64,000 nucleotides of DNA, taken from assembly GCF_022458985.1 (NCBI RefSeq), contig NC_061778.1:2869501-2933500 (forward strand), in the 5' to 3' direction. This DNA is from Mugil cephalus (Eukaryota; Chordata; Actinopteri; Mugiliformes; Mugilidae). The notes beneath the pieces were generated by a model that did not search any database, was not told where the DNA came from, and saw nothing but the letters and a program-made list of their open reading frames with translations. Positions 32,992 to 44,161 of the stretch are shown here, one piece after another (the first letter of the stretch is position 1; each line of letters starts with the position of its first letter). Both the position numbers and the translations under genes were made by a program.

Positions 32992-33379
32992 ATAGTTAAA
33001 AAGAATTATGTAATTTATCTTCTGAAGGAATAAAAAAAATAATATGAGATGCATAGACACTTCAACGTGGGACATTTTGAGAGCTTCTTGAAGTTAAATA
33101 ATTAGCAGGTGTCCAATGTCCAGACTTGAATCCTCCAATGTGAACATCTAAGTTGTGGTATTATCCTCTCTCCTGTTACCGCCGCTCATTTCTAACTGGG
33201 ACTCATCATCATCATCATCTCCCTCATCCTCAGACCAGCAGAACTATTTGTCCCTGTTTATTTGTTTATCTCCTGAGTCTTATTTTGACTTTTGCTTCCG
33301 ATTTCTATCAGTTTCACTTCACGTTCAAAGCTACAAATCATTTTAGAGAAGATCATTGACATAGAAACAACAGAGCATC

Positions 33380-33705
33380 TTAACCTCCTGAGACCCTGCG
33401 TCCACATACGGGGACATTCCAGCGGATTCATTCACAAAACCTCATCAAATTCTTTTTTCAAATTCTACAAATTCTGTCAGTAGTAACGAGCTACAGCTAA
33501 TTAGCTTGTTAGTTAGCTAAAGTCCTCGTTTGAGGACATTGGGACTTCATTGTTCGCAATTCTGCTTTTGCTCGGGTATTAAAATAAACAGTTTTCTATT
33601 ATAATATACCATGAAAAGAGAAGATGACTCTTAGTTTTAATACGTCTTTGGTTCTACTAATCCCAAGCGAACAGAAGCTCGGGTTAGCTTAGTTTAGGAG
33701 GTTAA
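33380..33705. mobile_element. MITE-like element with TTAACCTCCT ends
   Basis: Starts TTAACCTCCT (33380-33389) and ends AGGAGGTTAA (33696-33705), exact inverted ends about 326 bases apart, without coding capacity. A target-site duplication is not clear. Confidence 0.6.
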
Positions 33706-34689
33706 ATACTCCTCCTTCATTCATCGTTTCTCCAGCGCTTCTAAATTCTGAACGTCCATTTAAACGAATCCTCCATCCATCCAAGTCTGTGTGTGTGTGA
33801 GAACAGACACGATTCGCTGCGGATGCACATTCCTTCGTATTGTGTTGACTCGACCTATCATAACAGGGATTTGCTTGACACACACACACACATATAACAC
33901 ACACTCATACATAACACACACTCACACACCGGGTCCATCTGTCCGACTCTGTTTGAGGTGAAACGGATGAGGTAATGGTGAAGTATCGGACACCTCTTCT
34001 TTTCTCCTCCTCCACCACGTGTCTCACATTACTCTGATACTCAACGATGGGTTTGTTAACATTTGTCTTTTCTATCGTTTCCTTTGCTTCCTCCTGTACG
34101 TTGTGTAAACCAACACAACCTTGGCATCACGCCACCACTTTCAGCCAGTCTGCAGGAAATAATAAAAGTTTCCACATCCACACTCCCTCCCTGCGTCCTG
34201 TGGTACTTTTCCACTGCACACTTCTCCTCTAATCACCTGACTGATGATCTTCACTTCATCCCGAAACCTGAAATAGTTGTTATGACAGTCTTCAACAGTA
34301 GAGGCCGCTACCGTCGAGTTTAATGTACTTTTGTCAATTTAAATTTGACGGATCATTATTCGCTGGTCTGGGAAAGCTGAGGCCTTTGTGCAGAGGATTG
34401 ATGTAACAGTTTTAAGTTGCTTTCACATCTGTGTTGTCAGGAGAATTTCCACACCTCGGTTTGTTTGTTTGTGCCGGTGCGAAACACACTAATGACACTT
34501 TGTTCCAGAGCAAACGAACCGAGCTGAGAGAGTCGGTGAGAGAGTTTGGTTTCACCAGAGCAGAGTTTGTTTGCAGTGTGGAGACAAGTTTCCCACACAC
34601 CGATACGACCGCCTTTTCATAATTACACAAACAGCGAGAAGTGCCTGGCGGTGTTTTTTTTTTTCTACGCCTTAAAAATCCAAACGTCT

Positions 34690-35920
34690 TACCACCAGTC
34701 AGCCACGACATTAAAACCACCGACAGGAGAAGTGAGTGACATTCATGACTGTCTTGTGACAATTCAGTGTTCTGCTGGGAAACGTTTGGACCTGGAAATC
34801 ATGAGACATGCAGCCCCCACCAGACCAGACACCCCCATCACATATAACCTGTGGCACGCTGAGATCCGTGCATGAAAAGTGCTTTATAAATAAAATGTAT
34901 TATTATTATTGTTATATTGAATTATTCTTACATAGACTTTTTATTGTACTTTTTGTAGCAGGAGCTCAATTGGACCATAAGTACAAATAAAAATAGGTGA
35001 AGATAAGATAAGAATAGACAATATTTTTTCTGTCCACAATGTCTTTCTTAAAAACCAGCATGAGTTCTATGTATTTTGTATTTACTGCGTGATCAGTCTT
35101 TGTTTTTTTATTGATATGAACCCGTTTTCCTCAGTTTACGTCCAGGTGCACACTGATGTTACCAGACCATTGCTGAATAAATGTTAAAAAAATAAAAGAT
35201 GAAGGGCTTAGTTTTAGGGTTGAGAAGATTTGCAAGAGTCACAACTTCAATGCAAAAGTAAAATAAAAAAAATTGAAAAAAATCACAGTTTTAATTGTTC
35301 ACTTTAACTCATAGAAATGGAGGTTACTATGAAGAAAGAAAAACATGATAATTATAGTAAAAATGTCTTCTGATGAGTTACTCTTTATATAATAATCATC
35401 TTTATTTTGATGCAAAGTTATACTAATGAAACTATGATCTTTTATGTACAAATGTGATGTTGTTTCCAGACTTTTGGCCTGTAGTGTTTGATTAGTATTA
35501 GTGTTTATAACGGATTAATAATATAATGTGCATGAATGAATGACGTCCTGTACCTCGATCATCTCTTGGAGAACGAGCTCCGTTGTCCCTCCAGATTGTC
35601 CATGATTATAAGTGTCCTCCCGTCCCTCACCCACACAGATGTCTCCAAGTCTCTGCCGATCACATGTCCAGGCATGACGCTCCTCGATAGCAGCAGCCGT
35701 CCCCACCAGGATGCAGCCAGACACACACACACACATAAACACTTCCACTTCCACAGAGGTCCCTCCCTTCACTAACAACATCCTGTTTCAAGACATCACA
35801 GGACACCCTCAGAAGACTCATGTCCATTTTCTGATGAGCCACAACTGTTTCAGAGGCACAAGGGGGGAGACCCACACAATAACAGGAAGGTGGTCATAAT
35901 GTTCTGCCTAATTGCTGTGT
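34690..35920 (+). mobile_element. decayed Tc1/mariner element
   Basis: The 5' part (34696-34840) begins with the Tc1-type end 'gtcagccacgacattaaaac' and jumps directly to 'tgttctgctgggaaac', which in full-length elements lies far inside the transposase. The 3' part (35640-35920) keeps a HQDAARHT remnant of the QDNAPCHT transposase motif, then a region matching 'acaggacaccttcag', and ends ggtggtcataatgtt-ctgcc. Both lie on the plus strand in the right order. A retroelement-like tail (ctttataaataaaatg plus an ATT run, 34880-34915) sits between them and may be a later insertion. No functional transposase. Confidence 0.6.
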
Positions 35921-35999
35921 CTCATGCCTTCAACCACAACCACAAACGAAGGCCACAAAGCTAAGCGCTAGCTGACTGGTGAAATTCAAATTTTAATAA

Positions 36000-38900
36000 A
36001 TTAACTTCCCATTCATTATTAGCATGAAACATGCATTGATTTTCTTTGGGGAAACTTTTGTGTTGGCAGTCATGCAAATGCAGCCGTAGCTAATAAACCC
36101 TTTGATTTCCTTATTAAAACCAAAAACGCATCCATCACGAGGACTAAACCCGGGGGGGGGGGGTGAGATAAAGGCCGTGTTTGGTCTGTCACAGTCGGAT
36201 CAGAGAAGAATTACCTCCAGTTTTGAATGCGAACACCGGCAGAGACGCACTATTCACTTTATCTCTGGCTGCAAACACCGTGCACAAAAGCATCTTTATC
36301 CTCCCATCAGCACCCTGCTAACATGACAAACGCACATCTGATAAGGTAACACCGAAGCTCGGGGCCGCCACCGTCCCCTCAGATAGCTTTACCTTTACCT
36401 GTTAACAGGTGGCTTTGTGCCCACTGACACACCAGGCCTCTTTGTCATCAAACGCACACACACACCACCTCTTTAGATAATTACCACAACAGCAACGACG
36501 GGAGTTAATTTGCTGAATGTGAGTGAGAATCATAACAGGACTCTGTTTGTACTGTGGGAACTCACTTCGCCCTGGAAGTCACAACATTTAGCCTGAAGAC
36601 CTGGATTTAAAAGGTAGGAGTAGGAAGGTGGTACAAAAGGGTCAGGAAGAGTCTTCAGGAAACACATTTTAAAGCCTGCCACAATGAAACAATGCGCGTC
36701 GGCACAAATAACAAGAAATCAGGATGAGAAGGAAGGAAAAACGCGGGGACGGTGGCGGGAAGAAGTCTAGAAAGAAAAAAAAAATCCACTCAGCGCGGAG
36801 AGAATGAATGAGTTCCCCCTGGTTTCACTTCTGCAGCCGTGGCTTCAACCGTTGTAAACGTTTGACCTTTTGCTGTAGGTTAGTGCGGCTTTTTACGGGA
36901 TGTTCTCCAGCCCCCGGCGCTGATCTCATGACTTCTTCTCTAGCTCCACCTCGAGGAGGCAAACTATATGATTTTAGTCACGTACGTCAAAATATCAGCT
37001 CGGCTGCCATGTGAGTCCTTTTTAGGACTGTTCACAGCTGCAGGAAACGTATCTGCAAAGATTCTCTATCGTCCTGCTCACGGTTTATTTTTAACACAAA
37101 GCAAAAGAGAGGAAATCTTTATTTGCTTTTAGTTTTTCTTGCACATTAGTGGGAAGACAATTATTTTTCACACTCGACACTTTCATTCTCTACCAATATT
37201 TCCTGCTAAGTCCCCAAACTGTCAGCTGATGTAAAATCCTACATCATGTGTCTCTTAACTAGGTGGATATTATATAACTAGGGTTTTTTTGCACATTGCT
37301 TTTTTTTGCATGCACACATGCTGCAACCGAATCCTCAAATATGTCCATTTCCATCTTGATATGAGTAATTTTATTTATTTATTTATTTATGCATTTAAGG
37401 TGCATTTAGAATAGAAAGTGTAATTCATTTGCAACTCTTCTCACATTATTTTAATAACATTTGAATATGTTTTGACAGCCCTACCTTTAAAAAACATATG
37501 TCAAAACACAACGTTTAAGCAGAGCGGAGGATTAATCTATAAAGGCAGATATTTCCCAGATAAAGACGGAGCTGAACTAGAGTTTAATTTTTAACGAGCG
37601 CCACCGTCCCCCCCTCCCCTCCATCTAAAACCCCGTGGCTCAGTCTGAACCCGTCCCTGGATGCTGTGAGGACGGGTGGACGCAGAGCGGAGGGGGGTGA
37701 GCATGAAAAAAGATGATGTCATTGTAGCAACCCAAACACTGGCTCAGCTTTCAGCTGTGGACACAAACGCCGAGGCCGTCTGCTTTGGTTACCACGGGAC
37801 AAACAGCAGCGACAAACACATGATGGGGATTCCTCTGACCTGGAGGCTCCACCTTTACGGCCTCATCAGGTCTCGTCCTGCAGTCAAATTTAAAAACAAC
37901 CGGATCAAGTTCAAGCTTGAAATCTGGGAGGCAAATAACAAGGCCTTTATCTTTAGCTATTAATTAATTAATTAATCTGAAAAACGAGTGAATGAATTAT
38001 TTACATATGAAGCCGGTGATGGAGGATTCAAGTCAACCATCACCCTCGTGTTTGAAGATGGAAACTTCTGTTAATCCTCAGAAAAACGTCAACTTTTGAG
38101 GAAGTAAGAAAAACAAAGCAGCCCTCCCGACCCCACGGTTTTCAGTTTCTTTTATTAGTTTTGAAAAAGTTTCAGACACCCAGACACGGTTAAAGGTTTT
38201 TCCTCAAACTATAAGTGAGACAATTAACGTTTAAATTTGGACTCGGAAAATGAAAGAGTGAAAGGTCACAAGGCTTTTACACGAGGAAGCTGCAGCACAA
38301 AACACACACAATCCTTCACATTTAATGCAAATCAAGCTCATTCAGTAATAATGATAATAATAATCTTGAATGTAGACATGCAAATCTATCTTAAGCTATC
38401 TTTTCTTATTGATAAACATGTACACGTTTAATGCAAATGTGTCTTGTCTGGTGTTTACTTATTTTACTTTATTCAGTTTTTACGCAGCTCACTTTTTCTT
38501 TTTTCTTTTTTCTTTTTTCTTTTTTTTTGCGAGATACTGTTTGTGAGGTTCAAGATAGAAATGGGGTCGAATAAGAGACGGTGCAGAAGTGAGACACAAG
38601 GTGCCAGATCTCATTTACATGCTTATCACGGCTACAGAGGTTTAGATTACCAGGCAAGCGAGAGGTGTGTGAACGTGTGAGGGGAGGCGCAGGTAAAAGC
38701 ATCGGTTGGGGAGCGGAGTGTGTAAAACCTTATCTGGTGCCGTCATATCGTCTCTCTAATGCATGAGTGCACTCAGGTTACGGTGAATAACACAAACGCG
38801 CACGTTAAAAGGACCTGAAAACAACATTGACGGTGCAGGTTTGGAAACAAAAAACCAAAAACAGTTCACGTCGCATCATCTCGGGCGGCGTCATCACCTT

Positions 38901-40900
38901 GTGCTTGTCGTCCGGCTGCAGCATCACAATGTCACACAGATTGGAAACCTTAGACAGTTCAGATATTTAAAGCATTTTATTACAGGGGATCAGATTAAAT
39001 TGTGAAAAGTAAAAAGGGAAACTCCAGATATTATTTCTCGTCATGAGTCGAGTTCATTTCTGGACTCAACCCCCTGAAACAGCAGAAAGAAATAGGAACT
39101 GAGCGGGTGAACAAAGTTAATCATTGAATCCTTAAAAAAGTAAGATAGGGGGGCGATGCAGGAGTCGGCACAGCACAGAAAGAGCAGCAATATAATGAGA
39201 AGAATGATTAGTGGACAGAAACAACCGCAGAGAAGGGTTCAAACTACAAACAGGGCTGTTAAAGTTACTGAAGGTCTAGTTCACAGAGAGAGATGTGCTC
39301 CTTGCATCAGAATGAAACTGGTAAATTATATCGTCTTGTGTGTCTGTGATCATGTTTAGACTGATAATAAAGATTAAACTGAACACTGCCTCCAAGCTGC
39401 AGACTTGATTGCTTGGTTAAAATCTTAGAAAAGAGAAAGGAAGGCACAAAGATTATATCTCGGAGTGAATTTGAACAATGAAGAGAACTAAACCGTGCAA
39501 ACGCACTAGGAAAACACAGCAGGGACTCCTGTTTGCGGACACAATTTATGGAGAAACTCACGGCATTCATAATACGACAAAGCAGGATTTCTGATGCTAA
39601 CAGTCTCGACTCGCATTAGCATTCATTATCCAGCCCCTACAAGCCGACTGTTGTCACATGTCATGCAAACCCTTCCTGTGTCAAAGCTGGCGGAGGATGT
39701 TCGCCCGGGCATGTACCTGAGAGACACTCCCCCTCGCCTCCCCGCCTCCTCCCTGCCTCCTCCCTGCACCCCCTTCCTCCCCAAACAAGGGGGTGTGCAC
39801 CAATCTGCTGCTGGAAGAGGTGGTGGGCGGTGGTTGCGGGGGTCTTGTGACAAGCTGCCATTTCCAGCCGATTAAAACAGCCTCCGACCCCGCTGCTCAG
39901 CTGAGCCACCCCCGTCCCGTGGCCTGCAGCTGTGGGGTGTTTCCAGAAGACAATGATCTGAGGGGGTCAGGGGTTGAGTCCGAGGTTATTACGTATGCTA
40001 ATGTTATGCAGGGTTCTCAGACGATTGGGAGTAAGAGCTGGAACAATTAGGCTGCTGTTGACTTGCAACTTCACTGCAGGTTTGTGACTTTTATTAGTCT
40101 GACAATCAGCTTGAAAACAAGTGGCAGCATGTGGCAGATGTGTTTAATGACTGAGTGCATGTTTGGATTTAACGATTTGTCATAATTGGATTTTCAGTGT
40201 TAACAAAACATTCGCTAATCCTGGATTATAATTCCCACTGTTCGGGTTTAGGAAAGTTATCCTGAATGCCATCATCAGGTTTTTTTTTTTTCTTTCTGAC
40301 GCTTCAAGTGCAGCCGGTCGATGTTTGCATGTCAAAGAAGCTCTGGTTGTTGTTACCTCTCGCCTGGTGTCCGGTTACCTCAGTGGGAAACTAATAAACA
40401 CACACACACAAACACTCACAAGACAAGTTAGATAATATTGAATGAGTCCATAACGGCATGAACACAAGGTGCAGAGTAGCAAAAATTAAGATTTTATCTC
40501 TAATTGTACAGTAAGAACAGAAATAAGAGCTGCCTTTTAAATTAGTCATAGTTTCTCCAAGTAAAATACAAGGAGTCTTTATTTACACTACACAATATTG
40601 CAGTCTGTGTTCAACTAAGGTACCTCGTCACGTTACGTCACATATAATCACACATCATTTCCAAAGTTCAGTGGACCACTTCTCTGGAAGTGATGATAGT
40701 GACGATGACGAATGGTTTTGACCCTCACACTCATGTTTTGCTCGTCGACCTCTCAAGGACTCATCCCATGCTCTGTTCCCAGCGTCTGAGCTGCTGTAAT
40801 CTCGTCGCAGGAGCAGGAGAACAACCTTTGTTCCCCAACGTTATTCTCCACCTGAACTCTACGACGGTCACAACAACCAATAAGTCCTCCCGTGTTACGC
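36000..40900. other. ccdc9-bbc3 intergenic spacer, no gene seen
   Basis: Mixed unique-looking sequence. Local GC-richer patches (36330-36480, 37580-37920, 38630-38780, 39700-39960) could be regulatory but carry no recognised exon. A 95-residue open frame at 37676-37963 has no recognisable family and no splice partner. Confidence 0.5.
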
Positions 40901-41039
40901 TCGAGTGCAATATCACCAGTTCCTCTTGTGCAATACTACAATGTCACTTTTAATTTTAATTTTTAACTAAGCCTCACTTCTTGATATCATTCCCCACACT
41001 TTATATCTCTCCTGTTACTGGCAGCAGGCCTGACATTGT

Positions 41040-41212
41040 GCATAATATGCTGTTTTTTTTTGCCCACTTTGCATTTTTTTTTTTTTTTATTTGTTAATCC
41101 TTTTGTTATTTTATTCTCCTGCTCTTATTTTATGTGCCGCTCTTCGCCCTCCTAATAACCCTTCGGAGAAAGATAAAAAAGTTTTCTCTGATTCTGATTC
41201 TGATGTAATGGA
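41040..41212 (+). mobile_element. retroelement 3' tail
   Basis: Runs through T-rich sequence to 'gataaaaaagttttctctga' and then repeated 'ttctga' units, the typical simple-repeat tail of fish non-LTR retroelements. The upstream 'ttgtgcaatac' words fit the same kind of element. Confidence 0.5.
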
Positions 41213-41559
41213 TGTGATCTAAACAGTGCTACTGTGTAAGGCTGACTCAGCTCCTCGCTGGATGCCACTGTGAAAGTGTCACACTAGTAAGGAAATGACT
41301 GGGTGGGAGATTCGGTTGCAGCTGGGGGGTGATAGGGGTTGTGTGGGGGCCGTATCCTGTTGTTGAGTTAGTGGGGGCATGTCGGTACTTGTGTGCGAGG
41401 GAAAAAAAAAATCAGAAAGAGGAAGTCAAGGCAAAGATCCTTCAAAATAAAAGCATGTTAACTGTTGCAGGAGAGCAACAGGGCCAAAAGAAAACACAGC
41501 ACAGATGAAAAGAGGCATTAATAAAATAAATAATGTACTTGTATATATTAACAAAAATA

Positions 41560-41690
41560 TGTATATTGCACCTGGTTATAAATAGATATATTAGATATAT
41601 ACTTTATTTATCCTGAGGAAAATTTTATGTTTGGTAGCTTCATCGCATAGAAACAGATATTTAAGTTATGTAATAGTGTGTAGAAGGTGG
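41560..41690 (-). mobile_element. retroelement 3' tail, minus strand
   Basis: Minus-strand reading 'tcctcaggataaataaagta' followed by tatct/atatc repeats resembles the 'gggatcaataaagtatctat' 3' end of fish LINEs. Confidence 0.5.
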
Positions 41691-42159
41691 TAGACATTGT
41701 TCATGACTGTCATGTTTATTATTATTATTATTTGCAATGATCTTTTTTTGCTGTCCTCACCTCGAAAGTATATACAAAGTAGGGCAAAGGTTAACATTTA
41801 CAGGGGAATTGGAAATAAAAAATTACAACATAAAAAAAAGAAAGGTAAAAATATATTTTACCAACACTTTAAAGATGGTTTCGTTTTTGTCTGTTTTGTC
41901 TGTATTGATCTGTCATCCAGACATAATACTCTTGAATTTTACTTTGTTTTAGCTATTTAATTACATTTATTACAATCACAATTCTTTAAGACTGTATTAT
42001 TCTTATCATACAACATAAGAAATGTGAATTAAAACTTTTTTTTTATTTATTTATTTTTAGTTAAAATAATCTCCGTCGTTTTATTCTGAAATCTGGGGAC
42101 CGGATGTTGTCACGGTGTGTGTGTTGTGGTGCGTAACGCGGCGGTGGGGAGCCGCTGTG

Positions 42160-42215
42160 CTAGTGCAGAATAAATAGCAGTGGAGGAGGACACACTGTCA
42201 GCAAAGCCCGAACAG
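42160..42215 (+). promoter_or_regulatory. bbc3: predicted bbc3 core promoter
   Basis: A TATA-like AATAAATAG (42169-42177) lies about 30 bases before an initiator-like 'ctgtcagca' (42195-42203), downstream of a GC-rich patch (42110-42165). The predicted start of transcription is about 42200. Inference from spacing and context. Confidence 0.4.
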
Positions 42216-42495
42216 ACATGAGACAACTCGCTGCAGCTTCTCAACACTTTCTTTTTTTTTTAGTTTTCATGGATTAATCTGAGACCAGCAGAGCAAATAT
42301 TCACCGCCTGGGACGCTTGACATGGAGTAAGACGTTTTATTATCCTCCCGACTTGGACTTTTTGACATCTTTCCTTGCGACTCCTTTTCGCCGGTACCGT
42401 CCCGCGGTTTGAACCTTTTTCTCTGATGTCCCCCTGTTACCGCCGGGCTCAGACCTGCGCAGGACAGCATCACCACGGAACAACACACACGCAAA
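42200..42495 (+). other. bbc3: predicted bbc3 non-coding exon 1
   Basis: Ends in a donor CAAA|GTAAGA (42496). The next acceptor, CTGATTCAG at 43728, precedes the start codon by 12 bases. A short upstream frame (42218-42277, 19 residues starting MRQLAAAS) could dampen translation. Mammalian PUMA also has a non-coding first exon. Confidence 0.45.
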
Positions 42496-42780
42496 GTAAG
42501 AGGATCAACATTAATCAATAAATAAATTATTCCTTGAAGCCGTGTCTTTACTTCTGCTGCAGGAGCTCCTCAATCTGACAAGTTGCATCATCTGTCCAGC
42601 TGTCAGAAAAATAAAAGCTTTCAACTTTGCGTGAAGACACCGTCTCTTCTCCGCATTTTTTTACTTAATATTATTCCTCAACGTAGTTATTTATTTTTTA
42701 TTTTATAAGAGGTTGCATGCTTTTAGGTTTATTTTTTTTTAAGCGGATATTCAACCGCTGCGTTTTTTTTTTCGGTGACA

Positions 42781-42800
42781 GATTATGTCCGGACATGTTG
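42781..42800 (+). promoter_or_regulatory. p53-response-element-like site in bbc3 intron 1
   Basis: Two abutting decamers, GATTATGTCC and GGACATGTTG, match RRRCWWGYYY at 8/10 and 9/10 with no spacer; the first lacks the core C. PUMA is a direct p53 target in mammals and zebrafish, with sites near its promoter. Unproven here. Confidence 0.4.
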
Positions 42801-42980
42801 GAAAAAAGAGTCAATATATAAAAATAATAGTATAAAAATAAGGAGGGAGGCAGGTTTCGCGGTCAAATGACACCAAACCCGTTTTTTAAGTTCATATTTT
42901 ATTTTTTTATTTAGGAAATTATTGACGTTGCAGTTGACGTTTAATGTCACGAGGACGTATTTTTTTACCCTTTTTTCCTG

Positions 42981-43172
42981 CTTTTTTTTTTTTTTTTTTT
43001 TTTTTTAAACAAATTTATATTTTCCTCCATTTAAACTGCGCACGCGCCTCCGGTCTTAACTGTGCGTGTGTGTGTATATATGTGTGTGTGTGTGTACACG
43101 CGCTTCCTCGCGCTCGGATTTGTTTACAAACACAGGTCTCGTGCTCCTGAAAAAAAAAAAAAAAAAAAAAAA
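42981..43172. repeat. poly(T) ... TG/TA ... poly(A) low-complexity block in bbc3 intron 1
   Basis: A T homopolymer at about 42981-43006, a TGTG/TATA tract at 43065-43095 and an A homopolymer at 43150-43172. Assembly-sensitive. Confidence 0.85.
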
Positions 43173-43178
43173 CAGCCC

Positions 43179-43192
43179 CCGCCCCCTAGCGG
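43179..43192 (-). promoter_or_regulatory. strong CTCF-like motif in bbc3 intron 1
   Basis: The minus strand reads CCGCTAGGGGGCGG, 13 of 14 to CCASYAGRKGGCRS. Human PUMA is known to be restrained by intragenic CTCF-cohesin binding, so the position is suggestive. Confidence 0.5.
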
Positions 43193-43740
43193 CCGGTAGA
43201 GGGACATACCTGCCAAAACATTAGGAACACCAGTGAATCCTTTGTAACATAAAAGTTTTAAATCTTATATTCAGTCTTATTTAAATGTAGAAACGTGGTA
43301 ATGCAACTGTGTGTTAATTTTGAAGGATGCAGTTTGTGATGTTGTTAAACTGGATTGAATTAAACACTAAAATGTTGCTGCTATTTAGTCTAGCACGCTG
43401 ACTAAAATGTCAAAATATTAGGATTATGTGTTTGGGTGCAATTCAATATGATTCAATAGCTTTAAAAAAAAAATCGAGCATTGAATCTACAGCTCTCTCA
43501 GTTATTTGAAAGTATTTCTAAACACTGTAATGACCATGAAGTTAAGATTTAATGCAGGAGTTTTATAGTTGAATGTTTTCGTTGGTAATGAACGGAGCAA
43601 GTGAGTGCACGGGTGGATTTATATGCTTTTAAACCATAAACACGTTCCAATCAGCAGCTTGTTAGTTCTCGAGTAAAAGTTGTTGGTGTTTTATTGATGT
43701 TTTATTGACATGTTTGCGTCTGATTCAGCTTTCCACTGAG

Positions 43741-44161
43741 ATGGCCCGAGCGGAGACCATCGAGAGTGTTGGAGAACCCGTAGGAGGAAGAGGAGGCGGA
43801 GGAGGAGGCGGAGGAGGAGGAAATGGCCCTGTTCACTGCTACGATTGCCGCATGGAGGTGCCGCGACCCCTCCACACCTGGCCGTGCCTGCGCAACACCA
43901 CCACCGCCACCACCACCACCACAGGCTTCGGTCCCGTCCACCTGCACCCTAATCACCACCTGCACCCTTTCCGGGCTCTCTACCTGTCGTACTCGCTGCC
44001 TTCGCACCACCCGGAGGCCGAGGAGGAGGAGGAGGAGGAGGAGGAGGAGCCCCGCCGCACGGCGCTATCGCCATCATCGACGCCTCCTCCTCCTCCTCCT
44101 ATGCCGCCGAGGCACAGGAGAAACGAGGGGAGCGGAGATGGAGTCTCAGGAGAACAGCCAG
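43741..44161 (+). CDS. bbc3: bbc3 coding exon (exon 2)
   Basis: 421 bases, residues 1-140 plus one base. The exon likely begins at 43729 after CTGATTCAG. Donor CCAG|GTAGGA. Contains the poly-Gly, poly-Thr, poly-Glu and poly-Pro tracts. Confidence 0.88.

Noticed and set aside
37676-37963. 95-residue plus-strand frame in the ccdc9-bbc3 spacer
   Set aside because: No recognised motif, no splice context and no clear gene features; may instead mark a regulatory patch.
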